Shown piece by piece: positions 53,305 through 63,312 of a stretch of 64,000 nucleotides of DNA. How positions within the stretch are numbered: the stretch's first letter is position 1; the number at the start of each line of letters is the position of its first letter. The translations under genes and the position numbers were made by a program. This DNA comes from JACCZX01 sp963829995 (GTDB taxonomy: Bacteria > Pseudomonadota > Gammaproteobacteria > Burkholderiales > Burkholderiaceae_F), in assembly GCA_963829995.1 (NCBI GenBank), contig CAWHKW010000005.1:124001-188000 (forward strand), in the 5' to 3' direction. The notes beneath the pieces are model-generated. The model made no database searches. It saw nothing but the letters and a program-made list of their open reading frames with translations, and was not told the origin of the DNA.

Positions 53305-53973
53305 ATGAACACGCTGCTCGAATGCGTTGAGTTACAAACGCACCCGTCGCCGTCCGCCACCGTGATCTGGCTGCATGGCCTCGGTGCCGACGGCTATGAC
53401 TTTGTGCCGGTCGTGCGCGAGTTGCAGGCGCTCGGTGCGCCGCCTTTGCGCTACGTCTTCCCGCATGCGGCGACGATGCCGGTGACGATCAACGGCGGCG
53501 CGGTGATGCGGGCCTGGTACGACATCACCAACGCCGACCTTCTGCGGCGCGAAGATGAGAAAGGGATCCGCGCGTCGCAGCAGCAGGTTCAGGCGCTGAT
53601 AGCGCGTGAGGCCGAGCGCGGCGTTGCAAGCTCGCGCATCGTGCTCGCCGGTTTTTCACAAGGCGGAGCGATCGCGCTACAGACCGGACTGCGCCAGTCG
53701 GAGCCACTGGCCGCGATCATCGCGCTGTCTTGCTACCTGCCGCTGGCCGATAGCTTCACTCGGGAGCGCGCGCTCGCCAGCGCCCGTGTGCCGATCTTCA
53801 TGGCGCACGGGACGTCCGATCCAGTCGTGCCACTCGCGCGCGGTGCGGCCTCGCGCGATGCTTTAACAGCCGCCGGCCATGCGGTCGAGTGGCATCAATA
53901 TCCGATGCCGCACTCGGTCAATGAACAGGAGATCCGCGATATCGCGGCGTTTCTAAAGCGGGTCGTCGCCTAG
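53305..53973 (+). CDS. Carboxylesterase/phospholipase (alpha/beta hydrolase)
   Basis: 222 residues. VIWLHGLGADGYDFVPVV is the oxyanion region, the nucleophile is Ser118 in VLAGFSQGGAIALQ, then HGTSDPVVPLARG (catalytic Asp) and YPMPHSVNEQEI (catalytic His). This is the EstB/YpfH/lysophospholipase-like family of broad carboxylesterases. Full length and intact. It is convergent with the DoxX gene, with a four-base overlap of stops. Confidence 0.93.
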   Translation: MNTLLECVELQTHPSPSATVIWLHGLGADGYDFVPVVRELQALGAPPLRYVFPHAATMPVTINGGAVMRAWYDITNADLLRREDEKGIRASQQQVQALIAREAERGVASSRIVLAGFSQGGAIALQTGLRQSEPLAAIIALSCYLPLADSFTRERALASARVPIFMAHGTSDPVVPLARGAASRDALTAAGHAVEWHQYPMPHSVNEQEIRDIAAFLKRVVA

Positions 53974-54368
53974 CGCTTGTCGATACTGAGCCGTCCCGGA
54001 CCGAAGGCCATCACGAACATCAATCCGCCTATCAGGGCCAGATTTTTCATGAAGTTAATTTGCTCCATGTACTTCTGCGCCTCCGGCACCGCCCAAAAGT
54101 TGTGGAAGAAAAACGTGACGATCGCAGTAAATACGGCCAGCAGGAAGGCCGCCCAGCGCGCCTTCAAACCAAAGACAAGCATCAACGCCGCGCCGACTTC
54201 AATGATGATGGTCGCAACTGCAAACACTTGAGCCATCGGGAGGCCCTTTGATGCAATCGCACCCATCACACCCTCGAAACCGCCGATCTTCCCAAAGCCA
54301 GACACCAAAAAAACCACCGCCAGAAAAATCCGGCCGATCAAGCTCAATGCATCGGAAGTGGCATTCAT
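53970..54368 (-). CDS. DoxX family membrane protein
   Basis: 132 residues with four membrane helices (SLIGRIFLAVVFLVSGFGKI, VFAVATIIIEVGAALMLVFG, FLLAVFTAIVTFFFHNFW, FMKNLALIGGLMFVMAFG), the DoxX/YqjF pattern. These proteins relate to quinone or thiol redox; the substrate is unknown. It is downstream of the pirin gene on the same strand (19 bases), a pairing common in proteobacteria. Confidence 0.93.
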   Translation of the reverse strand: MNATSDALSLIGRIFLAVVFLVSGFGKIGGFEGVMGAIASKGLPMAQVFAVATIIIEVGAALMLVFGLKARWAAFLLAVFTAIVTFFFHNFWAVPEAQKYMEQINFMKNLALIGGLMFVMAFGPGRLSIDKR

Positions 54369-54387
54369 CGCAGCTCCTGTTCAAGAA

Positions 54388-55092
54388 TTAAGGCAAATCG
54401 AACACCAGGATCTCGGCTTCGTGGCCATTGGTCAGCCGAATACTATCGGCATCTTCGAGTTTGGCGGCGTCACCCGTAAGCAGGCGTGTCGCATTGGCTT
54501 CGATCTCGCCGCGCGCAACGTGCACGTAGGCACGGCGACTCTTCTTCAAATCCATCGTTGCGCTCTGATCGCCGGAAAAAGTCCCGATATACATGCGCGC
54601 ATCCTGGTGAATCTTCACGGAGCCGTCAGCGCCGTCCGGTGAAGCCACCAGTCGTAAGCGGCCGCGCTTGGCTTCGGCGGCGAAGCGTTTTTCTTCGTAG
54701 CTGGGACGGATGCCGCGTACGTTTGGCTCGATCCATATCTGCAACAAGTGCGTGATCTGCCCGGATTGATTGAACTCCGAATGCCGAACCCCGGTGCCAG
54801 CGCTCATCCGCTGCACATCGCCGGGACGAATGACCGCTGCCGCGGAGCCGTGACTGATGCTGTCCTTGTGCGACAGCTCGCCGTCGAGCACATAGGTGAT
54901 GATTTCCATGTCGCGATGGCTATGCGTCCCGAATCCCATGCCCGGCGCAATTCGGTCTTCGTTGATCACGCGCAGCGGTCCAAAGCCCATGTGATCCGGA
55001 TCCCGATAGTCGGCAAACGAGAAACTATGAAACGTTTGCAGCCAGCCGTGATCGGCATAGCCGCGTTCGTTGCTGCGGCGAACGCTGAGCAT
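54388..55092 (-). CDS. Pirin family protein (YhhW-like)
   Basis: 234 residues from the ATG at 55092, which has ggaag at good spacing; another in-frame ATG lies 36 bases upstream without a site. RRSNERGYADHGWLQTFHSF, GMGFGTHSHRDMEIITYVL (metal-binding His/Glu) and MSAGTGVRHSEFNQS are the pirin cupin core. E. coli YhhW is a quercetin 2,3-dioxygenase. It is transcribed with doxX. Confidence 0.93.
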   Translation of the reverse strand: MLSVRRSNERGYADHGWLQTFHSFSFADYRDPDHMGFGPLRVINEDRIAPGMGFGTHSHRDMEIITYVLDGELSHKDSISHGSAAAVIRPGDVQRMSAGTGVRHSEFNQSGQITHLLQIWIEPNVRGIRPSYEEKRFAAEAKRGRLRLVASPDGADGSVKIHQDARMYIGTFSGDQSATMDLKKSRRAYVHVARGEIEANATRLLTGDAAKLEDADSIRLTNGHEAEILVFDLP

Positions 55093-55194
55093 TGATCTTC
55101 CGGGTAGAGAAAGTGGCTCGAAGGACACGCAACCTTCGCGCGCCCGAAAACAGAAGCAAGCCCTAGACCCGCGGCCCTTGACCTAAGGGTTTCT

Positions 55195-58100
55195 TCAGCC
55201 GATGCGCGTTGCGCGCGGCACGAGGGGTGTGACGTTATTGGGCAAGCCGGCGTTGTGGGCAAAGGCGAAGCGATTCTTACCCTTGAGCTTCGCGTCGTAC
55301 ATCGCGAGATCCGCCAGTTGCAACAGGCGTTCGAGATCACGGCCCTGCTCGGGCGCGAGCGCAACGCCGATGCTGGCTGATACGGTCAGCGGCGGCAAGC
55401 TGTCCGGCGCTTCGCCCGCGAGCACGACCGGCTGCGAGATCGCGTGCAACAGCCTGAGGGAAATTTTTTCCACTTCGAGCCGCGCTCCCACGTCCGGCGC
55501 GAGTACCGCAAATTCGTCGCCACCGCGGCGCGCGACGGTATCTTGCGGCCGCATCACACGCGTTAGCCGTACGGCGATCTCGCGCAGCATCAAATCGCCA
55601 ACCTCGTGGCCGTACTGATCGTTGATGTCCTTGAAACCGTCAAGATCAATCGCCAGAACCGCACAACTGACCTGGCGCAGTTCCGACGTTGCCAATGCCG
55701 CGGCAGCGCGCTCAGCCAGCAGGCGGCGATTCGGAAGGCCGGTGAGCTCGTCGTGCTGCGCCTCGTGCAGCGCGTTGGCTTCGCGCTGCTTCAGCGTGTC
55801 GATGTCGGCAATCACGAGCACAAATTCGCCCGGCGCGATCGACCGCGCCGTCACCTGGCACCAGGCCGAGCCGTCGCCCGAGCCCATCGCGTGGTGCTGC
55901 AGACCGAGCTTGGCGCCGCGCTGCACGCGCAACTCGCGCACCACGGCCTGATCCTGTGCGCTCGCCGCTTCCGCCGCTTCGGTGACATCGCGCCAATCTT
56001 CGGCATCGAGCAGGCAGTCGGACAGCTGGGTACGCGCCAGCTCGTCCGGCGGCAAACCGACCAGGCGCAGGAAGGCATCGTTGCAACGCTGCACCGTGCC
56101 GAGCTTGACGACCGCGATCGCCTGCCCTGCGGAGTCCAGCACCGTGCGCTCGACCCGCAGCGCCTCCGACAGCCGCCGCTCGCGCGACTTCAGGGCTGTC
56201 AGGTCTGCGTTCATGCCGATCACGCCCGCAAACGCGCCATCCGGCCGCCGCAGGGGCGCGGCGCTGATCGACATGATCAAGCGCCGGCCGCCCTGGGTCA
56301 TGTGCACCGCTTCGAGATCGCGAATCGGCTTGCCTTCGCGCAGCGCTTCGAACGCCGCGGCGACGGCCGGCTGGTCGATGTCAGCGGGCAGCAGCACTTC
56401 GATCGAGCGGCCCACCAGCTCGCGTGTCTCGTAGCCGTAGATTTCGCGCGTCGCGCGCCGGCTGACGAACGTGATGATGAACTTGTCGTTGCACGCCCAG
56501 ATCAGATTGGCAGAAGCTTCGACCAGCGATTTGTATTGCGACTTGCTGCGCTTCAAGCGATCGAGCTCGATTAGTTCTGCGTGCGATGCAATCGTGTCGA
56601 GCACCAGCACGGCCTGCAGCTTTTTGCTCGGGTCACGGCTCGTGTAGGGGACAAAGTGACTGCGCAGAGCCAACCGGCCGCCCGAGCGGCTGGTGCGTGC
56701 GTTGACGACGTCGTAGACCGGCGTGCCGTCGAGTGACTTTTGCAGCGCGTTCAACACCGCCGTGCGCGATTCGCTCTTGAACTCGAACGCCTCGTCCCAT
56801 TGCGGGCGCAGCCGCGTCTCGGCACGCAGGCCCCAACGCTTCGGATCGGTGCTCTGCGCGTGCACTACCCGCCCCTGCGAGTCGACCAACCACACCAACA
56901 CCGGCAAGCGGGCGAGCAGATCAGCCGTTGCTTCGAGCGGCCGCTCGGGCGCGCCTTTCGCCGCGGCGATCGTGCCCACTACCGGCGCCACCGCATTGCC
57001 GATCGGCGGACGCGTGACGCAGATCACGCGCACCAGGCGCGCGACACCACTGATATCGCGCAGGCTCATGCGCTCGTCGAACACTGCACCCGCGCGTATG
57101 AATTCCTTGTAGATGCCGTTGATTCGTACGCGCTCGGCCTCGGTCAACAAATAGCCGAGCGGAAAAGCGGTCGAGTCGCTGGCCAGCAATCGATCGGTGG
57201 GCGGCGGAAACTCGCGCGGCAGTATCAAAATGCCACGCTCATCCCGGTACCAAGGCAGCCCCTGCATGCCGCCCATCCATTCGGCAAATCGGCGCGCGTC
57301 TTCGAGCAGCCGGTTCGGACCGAACGGCTCGTGCGCCGCTTTCGTCAGCGCTATCACGATCACCGACGACTCGCGGCCAGGTTCCATGAAACGCACGCGT
57401 CCGTTCCACACGGCCCCTTCGAAGGTACGACCGGCCGGCCTGACTTCAACGGCGACACTCGACTTCGACGGATGCTTGAGGGGATCGAGCGCATCGGCCG
57501 GCTCGGCCACCAGGCACTCGGGAACCAGACTGCCGACGATCGCGCGTTCGCTACGGCCAATGAATTCGCACGCGGAACGATTGACTTCGATCAAGCGGCC
57601 GTTGCGCACGACGATCACCGGCGTCGGAATCGCATGAATGGCTGCCTGCCATCCGAACCGGGTCATGTTGTTGGCCATCGTTTGATGGGCGGCGCGCGCG
57701 ACGTGACGTGCCATAGGTTGCTGCCGGCCGATCCACCAGGCAGCCAGCAGCCACAGCGGAAAGCCCATCACGAACGTTGGCATTTCGCCTTGCGCACGCA
57801 GTGCGCCGATCGCAAACACGCCGATCCACGCCAGCACGTAAACGGTCCACACGCGCGGCCAGCCACCATAGCTGAGTGCCGCCAGCAAAACCGCGCCGGC
57901 GGCGGCATAGGCCCCGGGGCCCGCCACGAATGCCGCGGGGTTGGGTACCAGCGCGAGCAGCACGCTCCACAGCACGACCTCCGCAATGGCGGTGGTCAGG
58001 TAGATCTTCCCGCCGCGCGTATCCGCCAGTACCTCGCCCGGTGAGGTTGCGTATTCGGTGGCAATCAGAAACCGGATGGCCGCATTGACTCCGTAAAGCG

Positions 58101-58383
58101 CCAACCAGGCCAGCGCCAAGGCGTTGGCGCCGGCGCTCATTGAGGCAAACGATGCCACCACACCGATTAGCAGTAGCGCCGGTAACAGGCGCCGTTCGGC
58201 AGCAAAAGGGACGCGCAGATCGAACTGGGCGTGCGCCGGCTTGCGCGGAGTGCTGCGCGTTTCGGTAATTCCTCCGCTTGAAACCATGGGCAGTGCGTTA
58301 CGCGGTCGGCGAGGGAGTGGACTGACATCGTAGCGGTCAGCCGCCGGAACCGGCAATCGCCGACTGTCGGCGAATAGCGCCAT
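55195..58383 (-). CDS. Membrane PAS-GGDEF diguanylate cyclase (1062 aa)
   Basis: Five or six N-terminal helices (residues 65-215) are followed by several PAS-like domains (about 245-350, 515-600, 635-755 and 770-880). The last domain is a GGDEF domain starting at HDELTGLPNRRLLAERAA. The active site is RRGGDEFAVLA near residue 955, and the inhibitory RxxD is kept (RPQD, five residues before). There is no EAL domain. It should make c-di-GMP from GTP in response to an unknown, probably redox or membrane, signal. A start at 58287 (MVSSGGITE) is also possible. It is paralogous to its neighbour. Confidence 0.92.
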   Translation of the reverse strand: MALFADSRRLPVPAADRYDVSPLPRRPRNALPMVSSGGITETRSTPRKPAHAQFDLRVPFAAERRLLPALLLIGVVASFASMSAGANALALAWLALYGVNAAIRFLIATEYATSPGEVLADTRGGKIYLTTAIAEVVLWSVLLALVPNPAAFVAGPGAYAAAGAVLLAALSYGGWPRVWTVYVLAWIGVFAIGALRAQGEMPTFVMGFPLWLLAAWWIGRQQPMARHVARAAHQTMANNMTRFGWQAAIHAIPTPVIVVRNGRLIEVNRSACEFIGRSERAIVGSLVPECLVAEPADALDPLKHPSKSSVAVEVRPAGRTFEGAVWNGRVRFMEPGRESSVIVIALTKAAHEPFGPNRLLEDARRFAEWMGGMQGLPWYRDERGILILPREFPPPTDRLLASDSTAFPLGYLLTEAERVRINGIYKEFIRAGAVFDERMSLRDISGVARLVRVICVTRPPIGNAVAPVVGTIAAAKGAPERPLEATADLLARLPVLVWLVDSQGRVVHAQSTDPKRWGLRAETRLRPQWDEAFEFKSESRTAVLNALQKSLDGTPVYDVVNARTSRSGGRLALRSHFVPYTSRDPSKKLQAVLVLDTIASHAELIELDRLKRSKSQYKSLVEASANLIWACNDKFIITFVSRRATREIYGYETRELVGRSIEVLLPADIDQPAVAAAFEALREGKPIRDLEAVHMTQGGRRLIMSISAAPLRRPDGAFAGVIGMNADLTALKSRERRLSEALRVERTVLDSAGQAIAVVKLGTVQRCNDAFLRLVGLPPDELARTQLSDCLLDAEDWRDVTEAAEAASAQDQAVVRELRVQRGAKLGLQHHAMGSGDGSAWCQVTARSIAPGEFVLVIADIDTLKQREANALHEAQHDELTGLPNRRLLAERAAAALATSELRQVSCAVLAIDLDGFKDINDQYGHEVGDLMLREIAVRLTRVMRPQDTVARRGGDEFAVLAPDVGARLEVEKISLRLLHAISQPVVLAGEAPDSLPPLTVSASIGVALAPEQGRDLERLLQLADLAMYDAKLKGKNRFAFAHNAGLPNNVTPLVPRATRIG

Positions 58384-58446
58384 CGGGCGTCACGTTAGCC
58401 CGTATGGACGAAGAATCGCCCCGCGCGTTCCGACCTGGCGCCCTAG

Positions 58447-60759
58447 TTACTGCAGCCGCGCGTTGTCCTTGACGCCGGCGCGTTTGGGCGCGCCGGCCCC
58501 GACTTCGCCGGCGAACTGATAGCCGTTCTTACCGGCGGCCTTGGCAGCGTACATCGCGTTGTCGGCCGCCGACAGCAGCGCATCGAAGTCGTGTCCGTCT
58601 GCAGGGAACAGCGCAATGCCGACGCTGGCGTGCATGCGCACGGTGCGCCCGGGCACATCGACATTTTCGCTGGCTGCAGCGATCAGCTTTTCGGCCACCA
58701 CGACCGCAATCGACGGCTCATCGATTTCGGGCAGCAACACGACAAACTCGTCGCCGCCGGTGCGTGCGACGACGTCGTAGTCACGCAGGACGTTCGACAG
58801 CCGCTGCGCCACTCGCCGCAGCAACGTGTCGCCGTACGCATGGCCGAACAGGTCATTGAATTCCTTGAAACCGTCCAGATCGAGTACAAGCACGGAGGCC
58901 ATCCGCCTCTGCCGCAAGGCCACCGACAGCAGGCGACGCGCGTGTTCGACCAGCAGTCGGCGATTCGGCAATCCGGTCAGCTCGTCGTGGTTGGCGTGAT
59001 GCCACGCCAGTTCCTCGCGCTTCTTCAGCGCCGAGATATCGGTCAACACCAGAATGCGTGAGTTCGCTTCGCCGGCCTGGCGCGAAGTCAGCTGGCACCA
59101 GATCGTGCGCCCGTCGGCCCCGCGCAGCATCACTTCGTGAATCGCGGCATCGCCCTTGACGCCGGCCGCGCTGGTGCCGTGCTCTATCGTTTCCCAGTCA
59201 CCACTGTTCGCCAGGATCGTCGCCACCGGCTTTCCGATCAATGACTCGCGCGACACGCCCAGCATGCGTGCGAGCGCCCCGTTCGGGCCTTCGATGCGCC
59301 CGCGGCGAACGAACGCAATGCCCTCGCCGGCCGCGTCGAAGACCGCCTGCTGGTTGCTCAGTGCAATGTTGAGCTCGCGCTCACGCTGCTTCAGTCCGGT
59401 GATGTCGCTGCAGATTCCGGTCACCGATTCGATTTCTCCCGAGTCGTTCAGCATCGGCAACGCGCTGATGTTCACGTACAGCGGCTCGGCGCGCTTGGTG
59501 CGCTGTATCGCCTCCATGTCGAACACCGACCTGCCATGCATCACCGGAGAGAAACGGCGCAAGAACTCGCGGCGCGTGAACTCCGGCGCGTTGAAGTCCC
59601 ACACGTAGCGGCCCAGCATCTCGCGCGGCTCATAGCCGTACAGGTCACGGCAGGCGCGGTCAGAAACAAAAGTCAGGCGCGCATGCCGGTCGCAAATCCA
59701 GATCAGCGACGGCGACGCTTCGACCAGTGCACGATACTGGCGCTCGCTTTCCGAGAGCCGGTGCTGCGCGTTGCGACGCTCGGTGTCGTCGACGATCGAA
59801 AACACAAGTCGCGTCGTTCGACCACTGGTACCTCGCACCGACTCGCCGCGCAGAACCACCCACACGTAACTGCCATCGGCACGCTGCATCCGGCACTCTT
59901 CGCGTAAAGCTGCGCCCTGATCGATGTGCCGGCGACGCGCTATTCGTACCCGATCGCGATCATCGGGATGCAGCGACTCCGAAAACTTGTACGACTGCAT
60001 GAACGATTCGCGATCCGAATAACCGAGGATCTGGATGTACCGCGATGAAAACGAGCGCTCGCCTGTCAGAACATTGGTATCGGCAACGCCGGCGTCGATC
60101 GCATCCAGCGCCATCCGCAGCTGCTCGCGGCTGCGCGTGAGTTCGGCGTTCGCCAGTTCCTGCGCGCGAGCCGAGCTGTTGGCGCGCGTGCGCATCGCGA
60201 CATTGTTTGACAGCGCGCGGCGCAGCAGGACAAACGCCGCGGCCGCGCCGATCAAAGTCAACGCCCACGATACGAGGGTGATCTGACGCAGCGGCAAGTT
60301 GTGCGACAGCAGGAACATCAGCTGCGCGAAACCCAGCGGCACCGCGAAAGCGATCCATGGCATGCCCGCCGGCGCAAACGCCAGCAGTGTCCCAAGCAGA
60401 ACCGCAATCGTCAGCACGAGCTGCAACACGGCGCCCGAGTCGTCGGCGGCCGGCAACAGCACGAGCGACAGGGCCCACGCGGTCCCCTCGAGCGCCGCCA
60501 GTGCCGAGTACGCTTGTGCTGAGCGCGGCACCCGGTTTGAATGGGCCGCCATCCAGTTCGACAGGCGCTGGCAATACCAGGCACGTGCAACGACGATTGC
60601 AGCCAGCGCTGACCACCAGAGCACCGCTGCCGGCAGCTGATCCTCCCGCCACAGGATCAGCACGATCAGCAAGCCGAAAGCCAGATTGCCGAACCAGGTC
60701 GTGCGCCCAAGGTCGAGCGACAACTTGAAAAGCTCGGAGGTAACGGTTGACTTGGCCAA
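58447..60759 (-). CDS. Membrane PAS-GGDEF diguanylate cyclase (770 aa)
   Basis: Six hydrophobic segments in residues 20-180 (FGNLAFGLLIVLIL, VVLLPAADD-flanked helices, MPWIAFAVPLGFAQLMFLL) are followed by three PAS domains (about 220-330, 345-460 and 470-585). These include LGYSDRESFMQSYKFSESLH and the PAC-type SYVWVVLRGESVRG. The GGDEF domain starts at HDELTGLPNRRLLVEHAR; ARTGGDEFVVLLPE is intact and RDYD forms the I-site. No EAL. It lies upstream of the larger cyclase in the same direction, with a 63-base gap. Confidence 0.93.
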   Translation of the reverse strand: MAKSTVTSELFKLSLDLGRTTWFGNLAFGLLIVLILWREDQLPAAVLWWSALAAIVVARAWYCQRLSNWMAAHSNRVPRSAQAYSALAALEGTAWALSLVLLPAADDSGAVLQLVLTIAVLLGTLLAFAPAGMPWIAFAVPLGFAQLMFLLSHNLPLRQITLVSWALTLIGAAAAFVLLRRALSNNVAMRTRANSSARAQELANAELTRSREQLRMALDAIDAGVADTNVLTGERSFSSRYIQILGYSDRESFMQSYKFSESLHPDDRDRVRIARRRHIDQGAALREECRMQRADGSYVWVVLRGESVRGTSGRTTRLVFSIVDDTERRNAQHRLSESERQYRALVEASPSLIWICDRHARLTFVSDRACRDLYGYEPREMLGRYVWDFNAPEFTRREFLRRFSPVMHGRSVFDMEAIQRTKRAEPLYVNISALPMLNDSGEIESVTGICSDITGLKQRERELNIALSNQQAVFDAAGEGIAFVRRGRIEGPNGALARMLGVSRESLIGKPVATILANSGDWETIEHGTSAAGVKGDAAIHEVMLRGADGRTIWCQLTSRQAGEANSRILVLTDISALKKREELAWHHANHDELTGLPNRRLLVEHARRLLSVALRQRRMASVLVLDLDGFKEFNDLFGHAYGDTLLRRVAQRLSNVLRDYDVVARTGGDEFVVLLPEIDEPSIAVVVAEKLIAAASENVDVPGRTVRMHASVGIALFPADGHDFDALLSAADNAMYAAKAAGKNGYQFAGEVGAGAPKRAGVKDNARLQ

Positions 60760-60913
60760 CGGTGCAATGGCGAGTAGTTGGTGCCGCGCGCGCAGCGGTC
60801 ATGCGGATACTTGGATAATCGCTCCACGGCCGCTTCGCCTGAAGCCACAAAAGCGGGGCAGATCGACCGGAATCCAGATCAACTGATCTTTCGCTCAAAG
60901 GGTTGCATCTCGC

Positions 60914-61792
60914 GTGACGCCCTATCGTGGCCAATATCGCGGCCGTTTCGCGCCTTCACCCACCGGCCCAATTCACGCCGGATCGCTCGCCACTGCGCTC
61001 GCGAGCTGGCTCGACGCACGCGCGGCCGGCGGGAAATGGATCATCCGTATCGAGGATCTGGACCCACCACGCACCGTTCCCGGCGCGGCTGCGCGGATCG
61101 TTGAAGCGCTTGCACGCTGCGGACTTGAGTCGGACGAGCCCGTCGTGTTTCAGAGTGCGCGGCGCGAGCTCTATGAGGCTGCCTTTGCCCGGCTACAAGC
61201 CGCAGGACTGATCTACGGCTGCGCGTGCTCGCGCAGAGACGTCGATGAAGTCATCGAAGCACAGGCGAACTGGCCTGCCGGCGTGTATCCCCGCACGTGC
61301 GCTCGCGGTGTCGCCCCTGAAAAACCGATTCGCGCCTACCGGGTTCGGGTGCCCGACGAAGAGTCAAGTTTTTTCGATCGTGCAGCCGGCCCCTACACGC
61401 AGCACCTGACGACCAACGTCGGAGACTTTGTCGTCCGGCGAAGCGACGGCTTGTGGGCGTACCAACTTGCAGTCGTGGTCGACGATGCCGAGCAGAAAAT
61501 CACCCACATCGTGCGCGGTGCCGATTTGCTCGACAACACGCCGCGCCAGATCTACCTGCAACGCGCGCTCGGATTTTCAACACCACGCTATCTGCATGTA
61601 CCGCTGGTGCTTGACACTGCGGGCGAAAAGCTGTCAAAGCAAACCGGAGCGACCGAGGTGGACGCGGCGCACCCGCTGACGGAACTGAATCGCGCTGCGT
61701 TTCATTTGGGCATGCCGCGCTTCGCCGCGCACTCGCTCGAAGCCTTTCTCCGCCTAGCAACCGATGCCTGGCGTGAGCAGTATCAGTTGTAG
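60914..61792 (+). CDS. gluQ: Glutamyl-Q tRNA(Asp) synthetase
   Basis: 292 residues. RFAPSPTGPIHAGSLATALA (class I HIGH-type site), IIRIEDLDPPRTVPGAA and the KMSKS-like AGEKLSKQTGA are present. A zinc site is formed by CACSRRDVDE and the Tyr/Cys of VYPRTCARG. There is no anticodon-binding domain, as expected for GluQRS, which glutamylates queuosine in tRNA-Asp. The stop is five bases from the end of the convergent peptidase gene. Confidence 0.95.
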   Translation: MTPYRGQYRGRFAPSPTGPIHAGSLATALASWLDARAAGGKWIIRIEDLDPPRTVPGAAARIVEALARCGLESDEPVVFQSARRELYEAAFARLQAAGLIYGCACSRRDVDEVIEAQANWPAGVYPRTCARGVAPEKPIRAYRVRVPDEESSFFDRAAGPYTQHLTTNVGDFVVRRSDGLWAYQLAVVVDDAEQKITHIVRGADLLDNTPRQIYLQRALGFSTPRYLHVPLVLDTAGEKLSKQTGATEVDAAHPLTELNRAAFHLGMPRFAAHSLEAFLRLATDAWREQYQL

Positions 61793-61797
61793 TGGTT

Positions 61798-63237
61798 CTA
61801 TCGCACCGCCGCCACCACACTGGCCACCGCCGCCGTCAACTTCTTCGCGTACGGCACGTGCAGAAACTCGTTCGGACCGTGCGCATTCGAATGCGGGCCG
61901 AGCACACCGGTGATGAAAAATTGCGCGCGCGGAAATCGCTCGCCGAGCATGTTCATGAACGGGATCGTGCCGCCTTCGCCGATCCACGCCACGTCGCGGC
62001 CGTACGACTGCAACGAAGCCTGCGCGAGCGCGGTTTTCAGCCAACTTGCGGTTTCCGGAGCATTCCATCCGGTTGCACCCCAGTCGGCATCGAACGAAAC
62101 CTTCGCGTTATAAGGCGGGTTCTCGGTCAATGCTTTACGAATCGCCCAGGTCGCCTTCTCGCCGTCGACCGTCGGCGGAATGCGCATGCTCAGCTTGAAC
62201 GTTGTTTTCGGGCGCAACACGTTGCCGGCTGAATCGATGCTCGGAAAACCGGCGGCCCCGGTGACCGCCAATGCCGGGCGCCACGTGCGATTCAGAATTC
62301 CTTCGACCGGATCGGTCGTGACCGGCATCGCATGCAAGTGTCCCCCCGTGCCGTGGGTGCAGCTGACCCACGGAAACTCTTTCCATACTTGGTCACCGAG
62401 AATTTCACCGGCGGTGTGCGCTTGCTGTACACGCTCGGATGGAATATCGGCATGCAGTTCGGGCAACAAAACTTTGCCCGTCATCGGATCGTCGAGCCGG
62501 TTCAGTAACTGACGTGCGATGCGAAACGAAGACGGAACGATGCCGCTCGCATGCCCCGAGTGCACGCCTTCCGACAGGATTTCGACCGTCAATGTACCGC
62601 CGACCAAGCCGCGCAGCGACGTGGTCACCCACAGTTGATCGTAATTGCGGCAGCCGGAATCGAGCCCCACGACGAGCTGAACATCACCGAAGCGCGGCGC
62701 GAGCAGCGTTAAGTATTCTGGAAGGTCGGGACTGCCGCTTTCCTCGCACGTTTCGATGATGCCGACGCAGCGCGGGCGCGCAACGCCTTGCGCATCGAGC
62801 GCCGCGATCGTCGTCAGCGCAGCGTAGATCGCGTAGCCATCGTCAGCGCTACCGCGTCCGTACAGTTTGCCGTCTTCATATACAGGCTTCCAGGGCCCAA
62901 GGTCGTCGCGCCATCCCACCATCTCGGGCTGCTTGTCCAGATGGCCGTAGAACAACACGGTGCGATCGTTTCCCAGACCGTGCGTGGCCGGCACGTCGAA
63001 CAGCAGGCACGGGGTCTTGCCTTCGATCGCGACGATCTCGATCGTCAATCCATCGATCGACTGACTGCGGCACCACTCCTCGGCCGCTTTCACAACTGCG
63101 TGCAGATGCCCGTGTGCCTCCCAACTGCTGTCGAACGCAGGCGATTTCGCAGGGACTCGTACGTAGTCGACCAGACGTGGCACCAGGTCGTCGTCCCATT
63201 TTGTTGCAACAAACTGGTCAAGGTCGGCAAGGTTCAT
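61798..63237 (-). CDS. M20 family metallopeptidase
   Basis: 479 residues from MNLADLDQF (an in-frame start 21 bases upstream is also possible). VLFYGHLDKQPEMVGW gives the first zinc His and Asp, GRGSADDGYAIY the bridging Asp, IETCEESGSPDL the catalytic Glu pair and HGPNEFLHVPYAKKL the last His. The long dimerisation/lid domain (WVTTSLRGLVGGTLTVEIL) is typical of M20 dipeptidases of the CNDP type. The substrate is probably a dipeptide or acylamino acid. Confidence 0.92.
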   Translation of the reverse strand: MNLADLDQFVATKWDDDLVPRLVDYVRVPAKSPAFDSSWEAHGHLHAVVKAAEEWCRSQSIDGLTIEIVAIEGKTPCLLFDVPATHGLGNDRTVLFYGHLDKQPEMVGWRDDLGPWKPVYEDGKLYGRGSADDGYAIYAALTTIAALDAQGVARPRCVGIIETCEESGSPDLPEYLTLLAPRFGDVQLVVGLDSGCRNYDQLWVTTSLRGLVGGTLTVEILSEGVHSGHASGIVPSSFRIARQLLNRLDDPMTGKVLLPELHADIPSERVQQAHTAGEILGDQVWKEFPWVSCTHGTGGHLHAMPVTTDPVEGILNRTWRPALAVTGAAGFPSIDSAGNVLRPKTTFKLSMRIPPTVDGEKATWAIRKALTENPPYNAKVSFDADWGATGWNAPETASWLKTALAQASLQSYGRDVAWIGEGGTIPFMNMLGERFPRAQFFITGVLGPHSNAHGPNEFLHVPYAKKLTAAVASVVAAVR

Positions 63238-63312
63238 CGCAATCCCCGCACAAAGCAAAGTTGAAGTGTATCGGCTGCTAGCCTCACCATTTCATCACCT
63301 GGGGAGACACCC

